Of a DNA stretch of 9,607 nucleotides, positions 1 to 6,814 are shown in pieces. The notes beneath the pieces are model-generated. The model was not told where the DNA came from, did no database searches, and worked only from the letters and a program-made list of their open reading frames with translations. This stretch comes from 66-474 sp035606235. Its GTDB lineage: Bacteria > Pseudomonadota > Gammaproteobacteria > Xanthomonadales > Rhodanobacteraceae. Within the stretch, counting starts at the first letter, position 1, and each line of letters starts with the position of its first letter. Position numbers and translations under genes: made by a program. The DNA is taken from NCBI GenBank assembly GCA_035606235.1, contig DATNFU010000040.1, positions 1 to 9,607 on the forward strand. The letters run 5' to 3'.

Positions 1-1104
1 GCCGAATCCAAACCGTACAACCAGTCGATCGGTTACATGGATCGGCTGGATTACGTTTCCATGATGTGCAACGAGCACGCCTACGTGCGTGCCATAGAAC
101 ATCTGATGGGGGTCAGGCCGCCGGAACGCGCGCTGTGGATCCGCACCATGTTCGACGAGATCACGCGCATCCTGAATCACCTGATGTGGATCGGTTCCAA
201 CGCGCTCGATCTTGGCGCGATGGCGGTGTTCCTGTACGCGTTCCGCGAGCGCGAGGAGCTGATGGATGTCTATGAGGCCGTTTCCGGCGCGCGCATGCAT
301 GCCACCTATTACCGGCCCGGCGGCGTCTATCGCGATCTGCCCGCGCAGATGCCCAAATACAAGGAGTCGCCCTGGCACAAGGGCAAGGATTTGGCGAAAT
401 TCAACAGCGCGCGCCAGGGTTCGATGCTTGATTATCTGGACGCCTTTACGGCCATCTTCCCGCAGCGGGTGGACGAGTACGAGGAACTGCTCACCGAGAA
501 CCGCATCTGGAAGCAGCGCACCGTCGGTATCGGCATAGTGCCTCGCGAGCACGCGATCGCCTGGGGCTTTACCGGCCCGATGCTGCGCGGCTCCGGCGTC
601 GAATGGGATCTGCGCAAAAAGCAGCCATACGCGAAATACGCGGAAGTGGAATTCGACATTCCGGTCGGCGTGACCGGCGATTGCTACGATCGCTACCTCG
701 TGCGCGTGGAGGAGATGCGCCAATCCAATCGCATCATCAAGCAATGCGTGGATTGGCTGCGCGCCAACCCCGGGCCGGTGATGGTCGAGAACTACAAAGT
801 CGCGCCGCCCAAGCGCGAGGACATGAAAGAGGACATGGAAGCCCTGATCCATCACTTCAAATTGTTCACCGAGGGCTATCACGTGCCGGCCGGCGAGGCT
901 TATGCCGCGGTCGAGGCGCCCAAGGGCGAGTTCGGCGTGTACATGATTTCCGACGGCGCCAACAAGCCGTTCCGGGTGAAGTGCCGCGCCCCGAGTTTCG
1001 CGCACCTGTCGTCGATGGATTCGATCATTCGCGGCTACATGCTGGCCGACGTGGTGGCAATGGTGGGCACCTACGATCTGGTGTTCGGGGAAGTGGACCG
1101 ATGA
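1..1104 (+). CDS. nuoD: NADH-quinone oxidoreductase subunit D (49 kDa-type), 5' truncated by window edge
   Basis: Peripheral-arm subunit of complex I that, with NuoB, forms the quinone-reduction site. The reading frame is open from base 1 to the TGA at 1102-1104, giving 367 visible residues; the family is usually a little over 400 residues, so some tens of N-terminal residues lie outside the window. Visible hallmarks are YMDRLDYVSMMCNEHAY (residues 12-28 of the fragment), nearly identical to the mitochondrial 49 kDa subunit; its tyrosine (fragment residue 18) matches the quinone-ligating Tyr108 of the bovine protein. Also seen are the block around GSNALDLGAM, YYRPGGVYRDLP (103-114), and the typical C-terminal ending GTYDLVFGEVDR. 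NuoD descends from the NiFe-hydrogenase large subunit but binds no metal. Its stop overlaps the nuoE start by 4 bp (ATGA), which suggests translational coupling. No NuoC domain is visible, but the missing 5' part prevents a firm statement on a C-D fusion. The identification itself is very secure. Confidence 0.98.
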   Translation, partial: AESKPYNQSIGYMDRLDYVSMMCNEHAYVRAIEHLMGVRPPERALWIRTMFDEITRILNHLMWIGSNALDLGAMAVFLYAFREREELMDVYEAVSGARMHATYYRPGGVYRDLPAQMPKYKESPWHKGKDLAKFNSARQGSMLDYLDAFTAIFPQRVDEYEELLTENRIWKQRTVGIGIVPREHAIAWGFTGPMLRGSGVEWDLRKKQPYAKYAEVEFDIPVGVTGDCYDRYLVRVEEMRQSNRIIKQCVDWLRANPGPVMVENYKVAPPKREDMKEDMEALIHHFKLFTEGYHVPAGEAYAAVEAPKGEFGVYMISDGANKPFRVKCRAPSFAHLSSMDSIIRGYMLADVVAMVGTYDLVFGEVDR

Positions 1105-1628
1105 GAGCGACGGGCAATTTCGACAAGGTCAAGGATGTCGATCCGAACGTCGCGCTCACCGATGCGACGCGCGCGCATATCGAGCACTGGCTGGCGAAGT
1201 TTCCGCCGGATCGGCGCCGCTCGGCGGTGATCCAGGGCCTGATGGCGGCGCAGGAACAAAATGGCGGCTGGTTGACCGATGAATTGATCGCCGCGGTCGC
1301 GAAATATTTGCAGATACCGCCGGTGTGGGCGTACGAAGTGGCGACGTTCTATTCGATGTTCGCCTTGGAGCCGGTCGGCCGCCACAACGTGGCGATCTGC
1401 ACCAATATCTCGTGCTGGTTGAATGGCGGCGAAGACATCGTGCGCCATTGCGAGAAGAAGTTGCGAATCAAGCTTGGCGAAAGTTCGCCGGATGGCCGGG
1501 TATATCTGAAAACCGAAGAAGAGTGCCTGGCTGCGTGCGCCGGCGCGCCGATGATGGTGGTGGATGGGCATTACCACGAGAACCTCACCATTGAGAAGGT
1601 GGATGAGATTCTGGACGGATTGAAGTGA
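1101..1628 (+). CDS. nuoE: NADH-quinone oxidoreductase subunit E (24 kDa-type, [2Fe-2S] N1a)
   Basis: Thioredoxin-fold subunit of the NADH dehydrogenase module that holds [2Fe-2S] cluster N1a beside the FMN site of NuoF. The product is 175 residues, normal for the family. An N-terminal helical region (about 20-90, with ATFYSMFALEPVGRHNV) leads into the cluster domain. The four cluster cysteines have the expected C-x4-C and C-x3-C spacing: C100 and C105 in ICTNISCWLNGGE, then C142 and C146 in EECLAACAGAPMM. The ATG at 1101 is chosen because it overlaps the nuoD TGA by 4 bp and gives a family-length protein; a purine-rich GGGGA at 1087-1091 is a plausible ribosome binding site inside nuoD. An in-frame upstream extension exists, but it only reads nuoD DNA in the wrong frame. 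Downstream is an unusually long gap for this operon, occupied by a REP doublet, before nuoF. Confidence 0.97.
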   Translation: MRATGNFDKVKDVDPNVALTDATRAHIEHWLAKFPPDRRRSAVIQGLMAAQEQNGGWLTDELIAAVAKYLQIPPVWAYEVATFYSMFALEPVGRHNVAICTNISCWLNGGEDIVRHCEKKLRIKLGESSPDGRVYLKTEEECLAACAGAPMMVVDGHYHENLTIEKVDEILDGLK

Positions 1629-1630
1629 TA

Positions 1631-1710
1631 TGTAGGAGCTTGCTTGCAAGCGACCGAAGCTGCCGTCCATGGCGAAGAGCTCCATGGTCGCGCGCAGGCG
1701 CGCTCCTGCA
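1631..1710. repeat. REP doublet (REPIN-like) in the nuoE-nuoF gap
   Basis: Two 25-nt REP-like units face each other in inverted orientation. The left unit (1631-1655) starts TGTAGGA, then has stem GCTTGC (1638-1643), loop TT and stem GCAAGC (1646-1651), and ends GACC. The right unit (1686-1710), read on the minus strand, starts TGCAGGA, then has stem GCGCGC, loop CT and stem GCGCGC, and ends GACC. The two agree outside the stems except for the third base and one loop base, and the stem differences keep pairing. The 30-nt spacer (1656-1685) contains CCATGG twice. The GTAG head and the paired inverted layout fit REP elements spread by RAYT (TnpA_REP) transposases in gammaproteobacteria. It lies just 3' of the nuoE stop and about 70 bp upstream of nuoF. 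Effects on mRNA stability or on nuoF expression are possible but are inference. Confidence 0.85.
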
Positions 1711-1770
1711 AAGAGTGCAGTCATGGATGGCTGCTTTTTGATCTTGGCAATCAGGGATGATTGCGACGTC

Positions 1771-1776
1771 ATAAGG
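1771..1776 (+). promoter_or_regulatory. Ribosome binding site for nuoF
   Basis: ATAAGG lies 5 nt before the ATG at 1782. This supports ATG 1782 over the in-frame TTG at 1761, whose AGGGA (1753-1757) is only 3 nt away, too close to serve well. The spacing for ATG 1782 is itself short, so the site is moderate. Confidence 0.55.
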
Positions 1777-1781
1777 CTTAT

Positions 1782-3095
1782 ATGGCATACGGTCCCGCCC
1801 CGCAAGAACACCAGGTCGTCTACACCACGCTGCATTTCGAGCAGCCGTGGACGCTTGAGAATTACCGCAAGACCGGCGGCTGGCAGGCGTGGGAGAAGAT
1901 CCTCGCCGAGAAGCCGGATCCGCAGACGATCGTGGATGAATTGAAAAAGAGCGCGTTGCGCGGGCGCGGCGGCGCCGGGTTCCCGACCGGCACCAAATGG
2001 TCGTTCATGCCGCGCAATGCGCCGGGCCAGAAATACATCCTGTGCAATTCCGACGAATCGGAACCGGGCACCTGCAAGGATCGCGATATCTTGAGATTCA
2101 ACCCGCACTCGGTGCTGGAAGGCATGGCGATCGCCTGCTACGCGACGGGTTCGACAGTCGGCTACAACTACCTGCGCGGCGAGTTCCACCACGAACCATT
2201 CGAGCGGATGGAAGAAGCCTTGCGGGAAGCGCACACCGCCGGTTTGCTTGGGAGCAATTTGCGCGGCAGCGGCATCGATTGCGAAATCCACAACGCGCTC
2301 GGCGCCGGCGCTTATATATGTGGTGAAGAAACCGCGCTGATGGAATCGCTGGAAGGCAAGAAGGGCCAGCCGCGCTTCAAGCCGCCGTTCCCCGCCGGCT
2401 TTGGCTTGTATGGCCGGCCGACCACGATCAACAACACCGAAACCTTCGCCTCGGCACCGGCGATATTGCGCAACGGCGCGGACTGGTTCCTCAATCTCGG
2501 CAAGCCCAACAACGGCGGCCCGAAAATCTTTTCGGTGACGGGTCACGTCAATCGGCCGGGCAATTTCGAAGTGCGCCTGGGCACGCCGTTTTCCGAGCTG
2601 CTGCAGATGGCCGGCGGCGTGCGCAACGGCCACAAGCTGAAGGGCGTGATTCCGGGCGGTTCGTCGATGCCGGTGTTGCCCGGCGAGACCATGATGGGTC
2701 TCACCATGGATTACGACGCGCTGCAGAAGGCAGGATCGGGATTGGGTTCCGGCGCGGTGATCGTGATGGACGAAACCACTTGCATGGTGCGCGCCTGCAC
2801 GCGCATCGCGCGATTCTATTTCGCCGAATCCTGCGGCCAGTGCACGCCGTGCCGCGAAGGTACCGGCTGGATGTACCGCGTCCTGCTGCGCATCGTGGAA
2901 GGCAAGGGCACCAGCGACGACCTGCATCGTTTGAAAGCGGTTGCCGGACAGATCGAAGGGCACACCATCTGCGCCTTCGGCGAAGCCGCGGCGTGGCCGG
3001 TGCAAGGCTTCCTGCGCCACTACTGGCACGAGTTCGAGTACTACGTGCAGAACGGTCGCTCGATGGTGGATGAGAAGTTGGGAGTGGCCGCATGA
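1782..3095 (+). CDS. nuoF: NADH-quinone oxidoreductase subunit F (51 kDa-type, FMN, NADH site, [4Fe-4S] N3)
   Basis: The electron-entry subunit of complex I: it binds NADH and FMN and passes electrons to cluster N3. The product is 437 residues, normal for the family. Seen in order: the glycine-rich FMN/NADH loop GRGGAGFPTGTKW (61-73), the NSDESEPGTCKDRD segment (89-102), the GAGAYICGEETALMESLEG segment (174-192), the SLBB-type region roughly 245-335, and the N3 cluster motif ESCGQCTPCREGTGW with C351, C354 and C357, completed by C397 in HTICAFGEAAAWPVQG. All expected ligands are present. ATG 1782 is chosen from the nearby ATAAGG and because MAYGPAPQ leads directly into the conserved N-terminal domain; TTG 1761 would add 7 residues. 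The gene is separated from nuoE and nuoG by repeat-bearing gaps of 153 and 139 bp, unlike the rest of the operon. With NuoE and NuoG it forms the NADH-dehydrogenase module. Confidence 0.98.
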   Translation: MAYGPAPQEHQVVYTTLHFEQPWTLENYRKTGGWQAWEKILAEKPDPQTIVDELKKSALRGRGGAGFPTGTKWSFMPRNAPGQKYILCNSDESEPGTCKDRDILRFNPHSVLEGMAIACYATGSTVGYNYLRGEFHHEPFERMEEALREAHTAGLLGSNLRGSGIDCEIHNALGAGAYICGEETALMESLEGKKGQPRFKPPFPAGFGLYGRPTTINNTETFASAPAILRNGADWFLNLGKPNNGGPKIFSVTGHVNRPGNFEVRLGTPFSELLQMAGGVRNGHKLKGVIPGGSSMPVLPGETMMGLTMDYDALQKAGSGLGSGAVIVMDETTCMVRACTRIARFYFAESCGQCTPCREGTGWMYRVLLRIVEGKGTSDDLHRLKAVAGQIEGHTICAFGEAAAWPVQGFLRHYWHEFEYYVQNGRSMVDEKLGVAA

Positions 3096-3134
3096 CTTTT
3101 CATCCGCGAACGACAACAGCAAAGAGCCTTTTTG

Positions 3135-3203
3135 TCCGCAAAGAACGCAAAGAATGCGAGGAGAAGCAAAACTCTTTCTTTTTTTCTTTGCGTCCTTCGC
3201 GGG
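3135..3203. repeat. Inverted repeat of 9-nt CGCAAAGAA units in the nuoF-nuoG gap
   Basis: The left arm (3135-3154) holds two tandem perfect copies of CGCAAAGAA (3137-3145 and 3146-3154), followed by a degenerate third (TGCGAGGAG, 3155-3163). The right arm (3184-3203) is the same pattern on the opposite strand: read on the minus strand it contains CGCGAAGGA then CGCAAAGAA. The two 20-nt arms agree at 17 of 20 positions when one is reverse-complemented and enclose a 29-nt loop with an A-rich then T-rich centre. Dispersed repeats of this look, built on GCAAAGAACGC-type units, occur between genes in many proteobacteria; this recognition is from memory. The element shares no sequence with the REP doublets in the other two gaps. 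The T-run in the loop (3179-3185) is not placed after a stem, so this is not a usual intrinsic terminator. Confidence 0.8.
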
Positions 3204-3234
3204 CAGAAGTTCTTGCCGTTGATGGGAATGCACG

Positions 3235-5787
3235 ATGAGCGCGCAGCCGAAGGAAAGCACCGCACCGGATCTGGTCGAGATCGAGATCGACGGCAAGCCT
3301 TTGCGCGCGCCGAAAGGCTCGATGATCATCCAGGCCGCGGATGCGGCCGGCATTCCGATTCCGCGCTTCTGCTATCACAAGAAGCTCGCGATCGCCGCGA
3401 ACTGCCGGCAGTGCCTGGTGGAAGTGGAGAAGATGGGCAAGCCCGCGCCGGCGTGCGCGACGCCGATCGCACCGGGCATGAAGGTGTTCACGCGTTCGGA
3501 CAAGGCGGTCAAGGCGCAGCGCAGCGTGATGGAGTTCCTGCTGATCAACCATCCGCTGGATTGCCCGATCTGCGATCAGGGCGGCGAATGCGAATTGCAG
3601 GATATCTCACTCGGCTACGGTCGCTCGGTTTCGCGCTTCACCGAACGCAAGCGGGTAGTGGCGGACGAGAATATCGGCCCGCTGATCACCACCGACATGA
3701 CGCGCTGCATCCAGTGCACGCGCTGCGTGCGCTTCACCGCCGAAATCGCCGGCACCTATGAACTGGGCGGCATGGGCCGAGGCGAGAATCTGGAAATCGG
3801 CACCTACATCGGCAAGTCGATCGAGAGCGAATTGTCCGGCAACATCATCGATGTCTGTCCGGTCGGCGCGTTGACCAACAAGCCGTTCCTGTTCCGTGCG
3901 CGCGCCTGGGAACTGATCGCGCGGCCGTCGATCGGCTATCACGATGCGCTGGGTTCCAACCTCTGGCTGCACACGCGGGTCGGCAAGGTGCTGCGCACGG
4001 TGCCTCGTGACAACGAGACCGTCAACGAGTGCTGGCTGGCCGATCGCGACCGCTACAGTTGCGAAGGTTTGTACGCGGCCGACCGCGCGGTGCGGCCCGC
4101 GATCAAGCGCGATGGCGAGTGGATCAGCGTCGAATGGAGCGATGCGCTGGCATTCGTCATCGAGAAATTGAAAGCGCATGCGGGCGCCGAGATCGGCGCA
4201 CTGGTGCAGCCGGGGACGTCGTGCGAGGAGGGCGTGCTGCTCGCGCGCATCATGCGCACGCTCGGCAGTGCCAATCTCGACCATCGCCTGCGCGCGCTGG
4301 ATCTGGCCGATGGTGTCGTGGCCGAACCATTCGAGCTGTCGCACGCGCGGCTCGAGCGGGTCGGCTCGGCGCTGCTGGTCGGTTGCGATGCGCGCCTTGA
4401 GGTACCGCTGGTGAATCATCGCCTGCGTCAGGCGATCAAGGCGGGTGCTGCGGTGTTCGCGATCAATCCCGTGCATTTCGATTTCAACTATCCGCTGACC
4501 GGCGAAACCGTGGTGCCGCCTCAGCGCATGCTCGAATCGTTGCTGCTGCTGGCGAAAGCCGTCGGCGTGCAAAGCGACAACCGCCAGCTCGCCGACGCGA
4601 TTGCCGCCGCACCGGAGGACGAACATGCGCGCGCGATCGCCGATGCGCTGAAGAATGGCGGGAATTCCGTGCTGATCTTCGGCCTTGCCGCCGCGCAGCA
4701 TCCGCAGGCCTCGTTGTTGCGCGGGTTATCGCGGATGATCGCGCAGGCCGCGGGCGCGGCATTCGACGAGATCCCCGATGGAGCCAATGCGATCGGTCTG
4801 GCGCAGGTCGGCGTGCTGCCGAATGATGCCGGGCTGGATGCCCGCGGGATGTTGGCGCAGCCGCGCAAGACATACATTCTTTATGGTGCCGAGCCGCCGC
4901 ACGATTTCGCGGATGGCGCGCAGGCGATGCGCGCGCTGGGCGATGCCGAGTGCGTGATCGCGTTTTCCGCATTTGCAGGTGAACACCTGCGCGAAATCGC
5001 CGATGTGATCCTGCCGATCGGTCTGTTGCCGGAGATCGATGCGACGCTGGTCAATCTGGACGGCAAGGCGCAGACGTGCAGTGCCGGCGCGACGCTGCCG
5101 GGCGATGCGCGCGCGGGCTGGCGCGTGTTGCGCGCGCTGGGTGGCGCGCTCGGGGTGCCGGGTTTTGATTTCACCGATATCGCGGAACTGCGTGCGGCAA
5201 TGCTGGCTTCGCTTCCCGATGTGCAACCTTCACCGCGCGGCGCGCCGGCGGACTGGGAACCGTTCACCGCCAAGCTGCCGCCCGATGTGCGCGTGCATGC
5301 GCCGCCGGGCGCGGCGAACACGTTGGGTGATTTTCAACGGCATCCGCTCGGTGAAACACCGCTTGAGCGGGAAGCCGCCCTTGGTGCGGCTTCCGGTCGG
5401 CATCCTGCTTCCTCATCAGTTGCTGCACGCGATGCCAATCAAGGCATCGCGTCAGCGCAGCAACTTCGACCGCAGCGCGCCAGCGCGCAACTGGTGCGCC
5501 TCGCGACCGTGCCGATCTACCGCGTGGACGCGGTGGTGCGGCGCTCGCAGCCGTTGCAGGCGCATCCGTTGAATCGCGCGCCCGCGTTGCGCGTACATGC
5601 CGAAGATGCCCAGGCCTTGCAACTGCGCGAAGGCGACCACGCCGAGGTCAATGACGCGATCCTGCCGGTCGTATGCGACGCCCGCGTCCCGCGCGGTTGT
5701 GCCTGGATCGAAGCCGGCTTCGATGCGACCGCGGGCTTGCCACCGTATGGTGCGCTGCTGACGATCGATAAGGTTGCCGCCCCATGA
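3235..5787 (+). CDS. nuoG: NADH-quinone oxidoreductase subunit G (75 kDa-type, clusters N1b, N4, N5)
   Basis: Large iron-sulfur subunit of the NADH dehydrogenase module that carries electrons from NuoF toward NuoI. The product is 850 residues. The N-terminal ferredoxin domain binds [2Fe-2S] N1b through C46, C57, C60 and C74. The His-Cys motif HPLDCPICDQGGEC (106-119) gives H106, C110, C113 and C119 for N5. RCIQCTRC with C158, C161, C164, and C208 in DVCPVGAL, bind N4. The rest is a molybdopterin-oxidoreductase-like domain (about 225-690) that in this family holds no molybdenum, then a C-terminal MopB-like domain (about 755-850). The cysteine motif for the extra N7 cluster is absent: the region reads SIGYHDALGSNLWLHTR (232-248). 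Residues about 702-744 form a low-complexity linker encoded by strong DNA palindromes, possibly an in-frame insertion. ATG 3235 follows GGGA at 3224-3227; other nearby ATGs are out of frame. The stop overlaps nuoH by 4 bp. Confidence 0.97.
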   Translation: MSAQPKESTAPDLVEIEIDGKPLRAPKGSMIIQAADAAGIPIPRFCYHKKLAIAANCRQCLVEVEKMGKPAPACATPIAPGMKVFTRSDKAVKAQRSVMEFLLINHPLDCPICDQGGECELQDISLGYGRSVSRFTERKRVVADENIGPLITTDMTRCIQCTRCVRFTAEIAGTYELGGMGRGENLEIGTYIGKSIESELSGNIIDVCPVGALTNKPFLFRARAWELIARPSIGYHDALGSNLWLHTRVGKVLRTVPRDNETVNECWLADRDRYSCEGLYAADRAVRPAIKRDGEWISVEWSDALAFVIEKLKAHAGAEIGALVQPGTSCEEGVLLARIMRTLGSANLDHRLRALDLADGVVAEPFELSHARLERVGSALLVGCDARLEVPLVNHRLRQAIKAGAAVFAINPVHFDFNYPLTGETVVPPQRMLESLLLLAKAVGVQSDNRQLADAIAAAPEDEHARAIADALKNGGNSVLIFGLAAAQHPQASLLRGLSRMIAQAAGAAFDEIPDGANAIGLAQVGVLPNDAGLDARGMLAQPRKTYILYGAEPPHDFADGAQAMRALGDAECVIAFSAFAGEHLREIADVILPIGLLPEIDATLVNLDGKAQTCSAGATLPGDARAGWRVLRALGGALGVPGFDFTDIAELRAAMLASLPDVQPSPRGAPADWEPFTAKLPPDVRVHAPPGAANTLGDFQRHPLGETPLEREAALGAASGRHPASSSVAARDANQGIASAQQLRPQRASAQLVRLATVPIYRVDAVVRRSQPLQAHPLNRAPALRVHAEDAQALQLREGDHAEVNDAILPVVCDARVPRGCAWIEAGFDATAGLPPYGALLTIDKVAAP
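5338..5405. repeat. Direct repeat CGGCATCC flanking small palindromes inside nuoG
   Basis: CGGCATCC occurs at 5338-5345 and again at 5398-5405, exactly 60 bp apart, so it is in frame and encodes RHP twice (residues 702-704 and 722-724). Between the copies lie CCGCTC (5344-5349) paired with GAGCGG (5365-5370), and a perfect 9-bp stem, GGAAGCCGC (5370-5378) with GCGGCTTCC (5386-5394), loop 7 nt. The direct repeats could be a target-site duplication or chance; eight bases is short in GC-rich coding DNA. Confidence 0.5.
5418..5465. repeat. Long imperfect palindrome inside nuoG
   Basis: An outer perfect 8-bp stem AGTTGCTG (5418-5425) with CAGCAACT (5458-5465) encloses an inner perfect 9-bp stem CGCGATGCC (5428-5436) with GGCATCGCG (5443-5451) and a 6-nt loop AATCAA. 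Small internal loops, CA on the left and TCAGCG on the right, separate the stems. Seventeen paired bases in 48 nt is more than expected by chance in coding DNA. The encoded residues (about 729-744) are a low-complexity linker. It resembles a mobile palindromic repeat residing in frame, but the family is not recognised. Confidence 0.7.
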
Positions 5788-6809
5788 ATGCGCCATCTGA
5801 CGTCTTCGTTTTCTTCATCACGCTGATCAAGATACTGGTGATCGCGGTGCCGCTGATCATCGCGGTGGCGATGTACGTGTGGTGGGAGCGCAAGATCATC
5901 GGCTGGATGCACGTGCGCATCGGCCCGAACAAGATCGGCCCGTTCGGTCTGTTGCAGGCTTTCGCCGACGTGTTCAAGCTGTTGTTGAAGGAAGTCATCT
6001 CCCCCAACAGCGCCAACCGCTTCCTGTTTTTCCTGGCGCCGATGCTGGCGGTGATCCCCGCCTTCGCGGTGTGGGCGATCATCCCGTTCGATCAGCATGT
6101 CGTGCTGGCGAACATCAACGCCGGGTTGCTGTTCCTGCTGGCGATGACAAGCCTGGGCGTGTACGGGATCATCCTCGCCGGCTGGGCCTCGAACTCGCGC
6201 TACGCGCTGCTTGGCGCCATGCGTTCGGCCGCGCAGGTGATTTCGTATGAAATCGCGATGGGCATGGCGCTGGTGTGCGTGCTGATCCTCTCGGGCAGTT
6301 TGAATCTCACTGCGATCGTGAATGCGCAGGCCGGGCCGAAAGGCATTTTCGAATGGTTCTGGCTGCCGCTGCTGCCGATGTTCCTGGTGTATTTCATTTC
6401 GGGAGTCGCGGAAACCAATCGCGCGCCGTTCGATGTGGCCGAAGGCGAATCGGAAATCGTCGCCGGTTTCCACGTCGAGTATTCCGGTTCGGCATTCGCG
6501 ATCTTCTTCCTCGCCGAATACGCCAACATGATCCTGGTGTCGTTCCTGGCGCCGATCCTGTTCCTGGGCGGCTGGTTGAGTCCGTTTCCCCAAGGCTGGG
6601 GCGCGATCGGCGCGCCCGGCTGGTGGTGGCTGATCATCAAGGCCTTCGTGTTCGCGACGGCATTCCTGTGGTTTCGCGCCACCTTCCCGCGCTACCGCTA
6701 TGACCAGATCATGCGGCTGGGCTGGAAGGTGTTCATCCCGATCTCGATCCTGTGGATTTTCGTGGCCGGGCTGTTCAAGTATTTCGGCGTGGTCACGATA
6801 GGACATTGA
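5784..6809 (+). CDS. nuoH: NADH-quinone oxidoreductase subunit H (ND1-type membrane subunit)
   Basis: Integral membrane subunit at the heel of complex I that forms much of the quinone entry channel and links the redox arm to the proton-pumping arm. The product is 341 residues with about eight hydrophobic spans, as in the family. Conserved blocks are present: WWERKIIGWMHVRIGPNKIG (33-52), which includes the loop facing the peripheral arm; LLQAFADVFKLLLKE (56-70); GWASNSRYALLGAMRSAAQV (133-152) with the following SYE; and the charged loop AETNRAPFDVAEGESEIVAG (209-228), rich in the acidic residues that begin the proposed proton path. The end carries FRATFPRYRYDQIMRLGWK (297-315). ATG 5784 overlaps the nuoG TGA (5785-5787) in ATGA, with TAAGG at 5769-5773 upstream, which points to coupled translation. 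NuoI follows after 5 bp. Confidence 0.98.
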   Translation: MNAPSDVFVFFITLIKILVIAVPLIIAVAMYVWWERKIIGWMHVRIGPNKIGPFGLLQAFADVFKLLLKEVISPNSANRFLFFLAPMLAVIPAFAVWAIIPFDQHVVLANINAGLLFLLAMTSLGVYGIILAGWASNSRYALLGAMRSAAQVISYEIAMGMALVCVLILSGSLNLTAIVNAQAGPKGIFEWFWLPLLPMFLVYFISGVAETNRAPFDVAEGESEIVAGFHVEYSGSAFAIFFLAEYANMILVSFLAPILFLGGWLSPFPQGWGAIGAPGWWWLIIKAFVFATAFLWFRATFPRYRYDQIMRLGWKVFIPISILWIFVAGLFKYFGVVTIGH

Positions 6810-6814
6810 ACGCC

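Noticed and set aside
1744..1775. A possible internal promoter before nuoF, with TTGGCA at 1744-1749 as a -35 box.
   Set aside because: No acceptable -10 box lies 16-18 bp downstream (CGTCAT at best), so it cannot be supported.
1761..1781. TTG at 1761 as an alternative nuoF start.
   Set aside because: Its purine-rich site is only 3 nt upstream, whereas ATG 1782 has ATAAGG nearby and matches the usual protein start.
3176..3189. T-rich run in the nuoF-nuoG gap as an intrinsic terminator.
   Set aside because: The run lies mostly in the loop of the inverted repeat rather than after a GC-rich stem, and termination here would block the operon before nuoG.
3096..3234. A possible small gene in the nuoF-nuoG gap.
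   Set aside because: The open frames there come from the 9-nt repeat (Lys/Asn/Phe-rich nonsense) and lack a credible start or ribosome binding site.
1071..3353. A 760-codon open frame on the minus strand opposite nuoE-nuoF-nuoG.
   Set aside because: It lies wholly antisense to well-conserved nuo genes and reads across the repeat-filled gaps. Its translation is Arg/His/Ala-rich with no domain. Long antisense frames are common in GC-rich DNA.
4975..4990. Perfect palindrome GCAGGTG-AA-CACCTGC inside nuoG as an operator.
   Set aside because: It is a single 7-bp inverted repeat deep in coding DNA with ordinary codons; chance is the likeliest cause.
5517..6806. A 429-codon minus-strand open frame opposite nuoG and nuoH.
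   Set aside because: It mirrors the conserved nuoH frame, and its composition (His, Arg, Gln, Asp) is that of an antisense shadow of a membrane protein.
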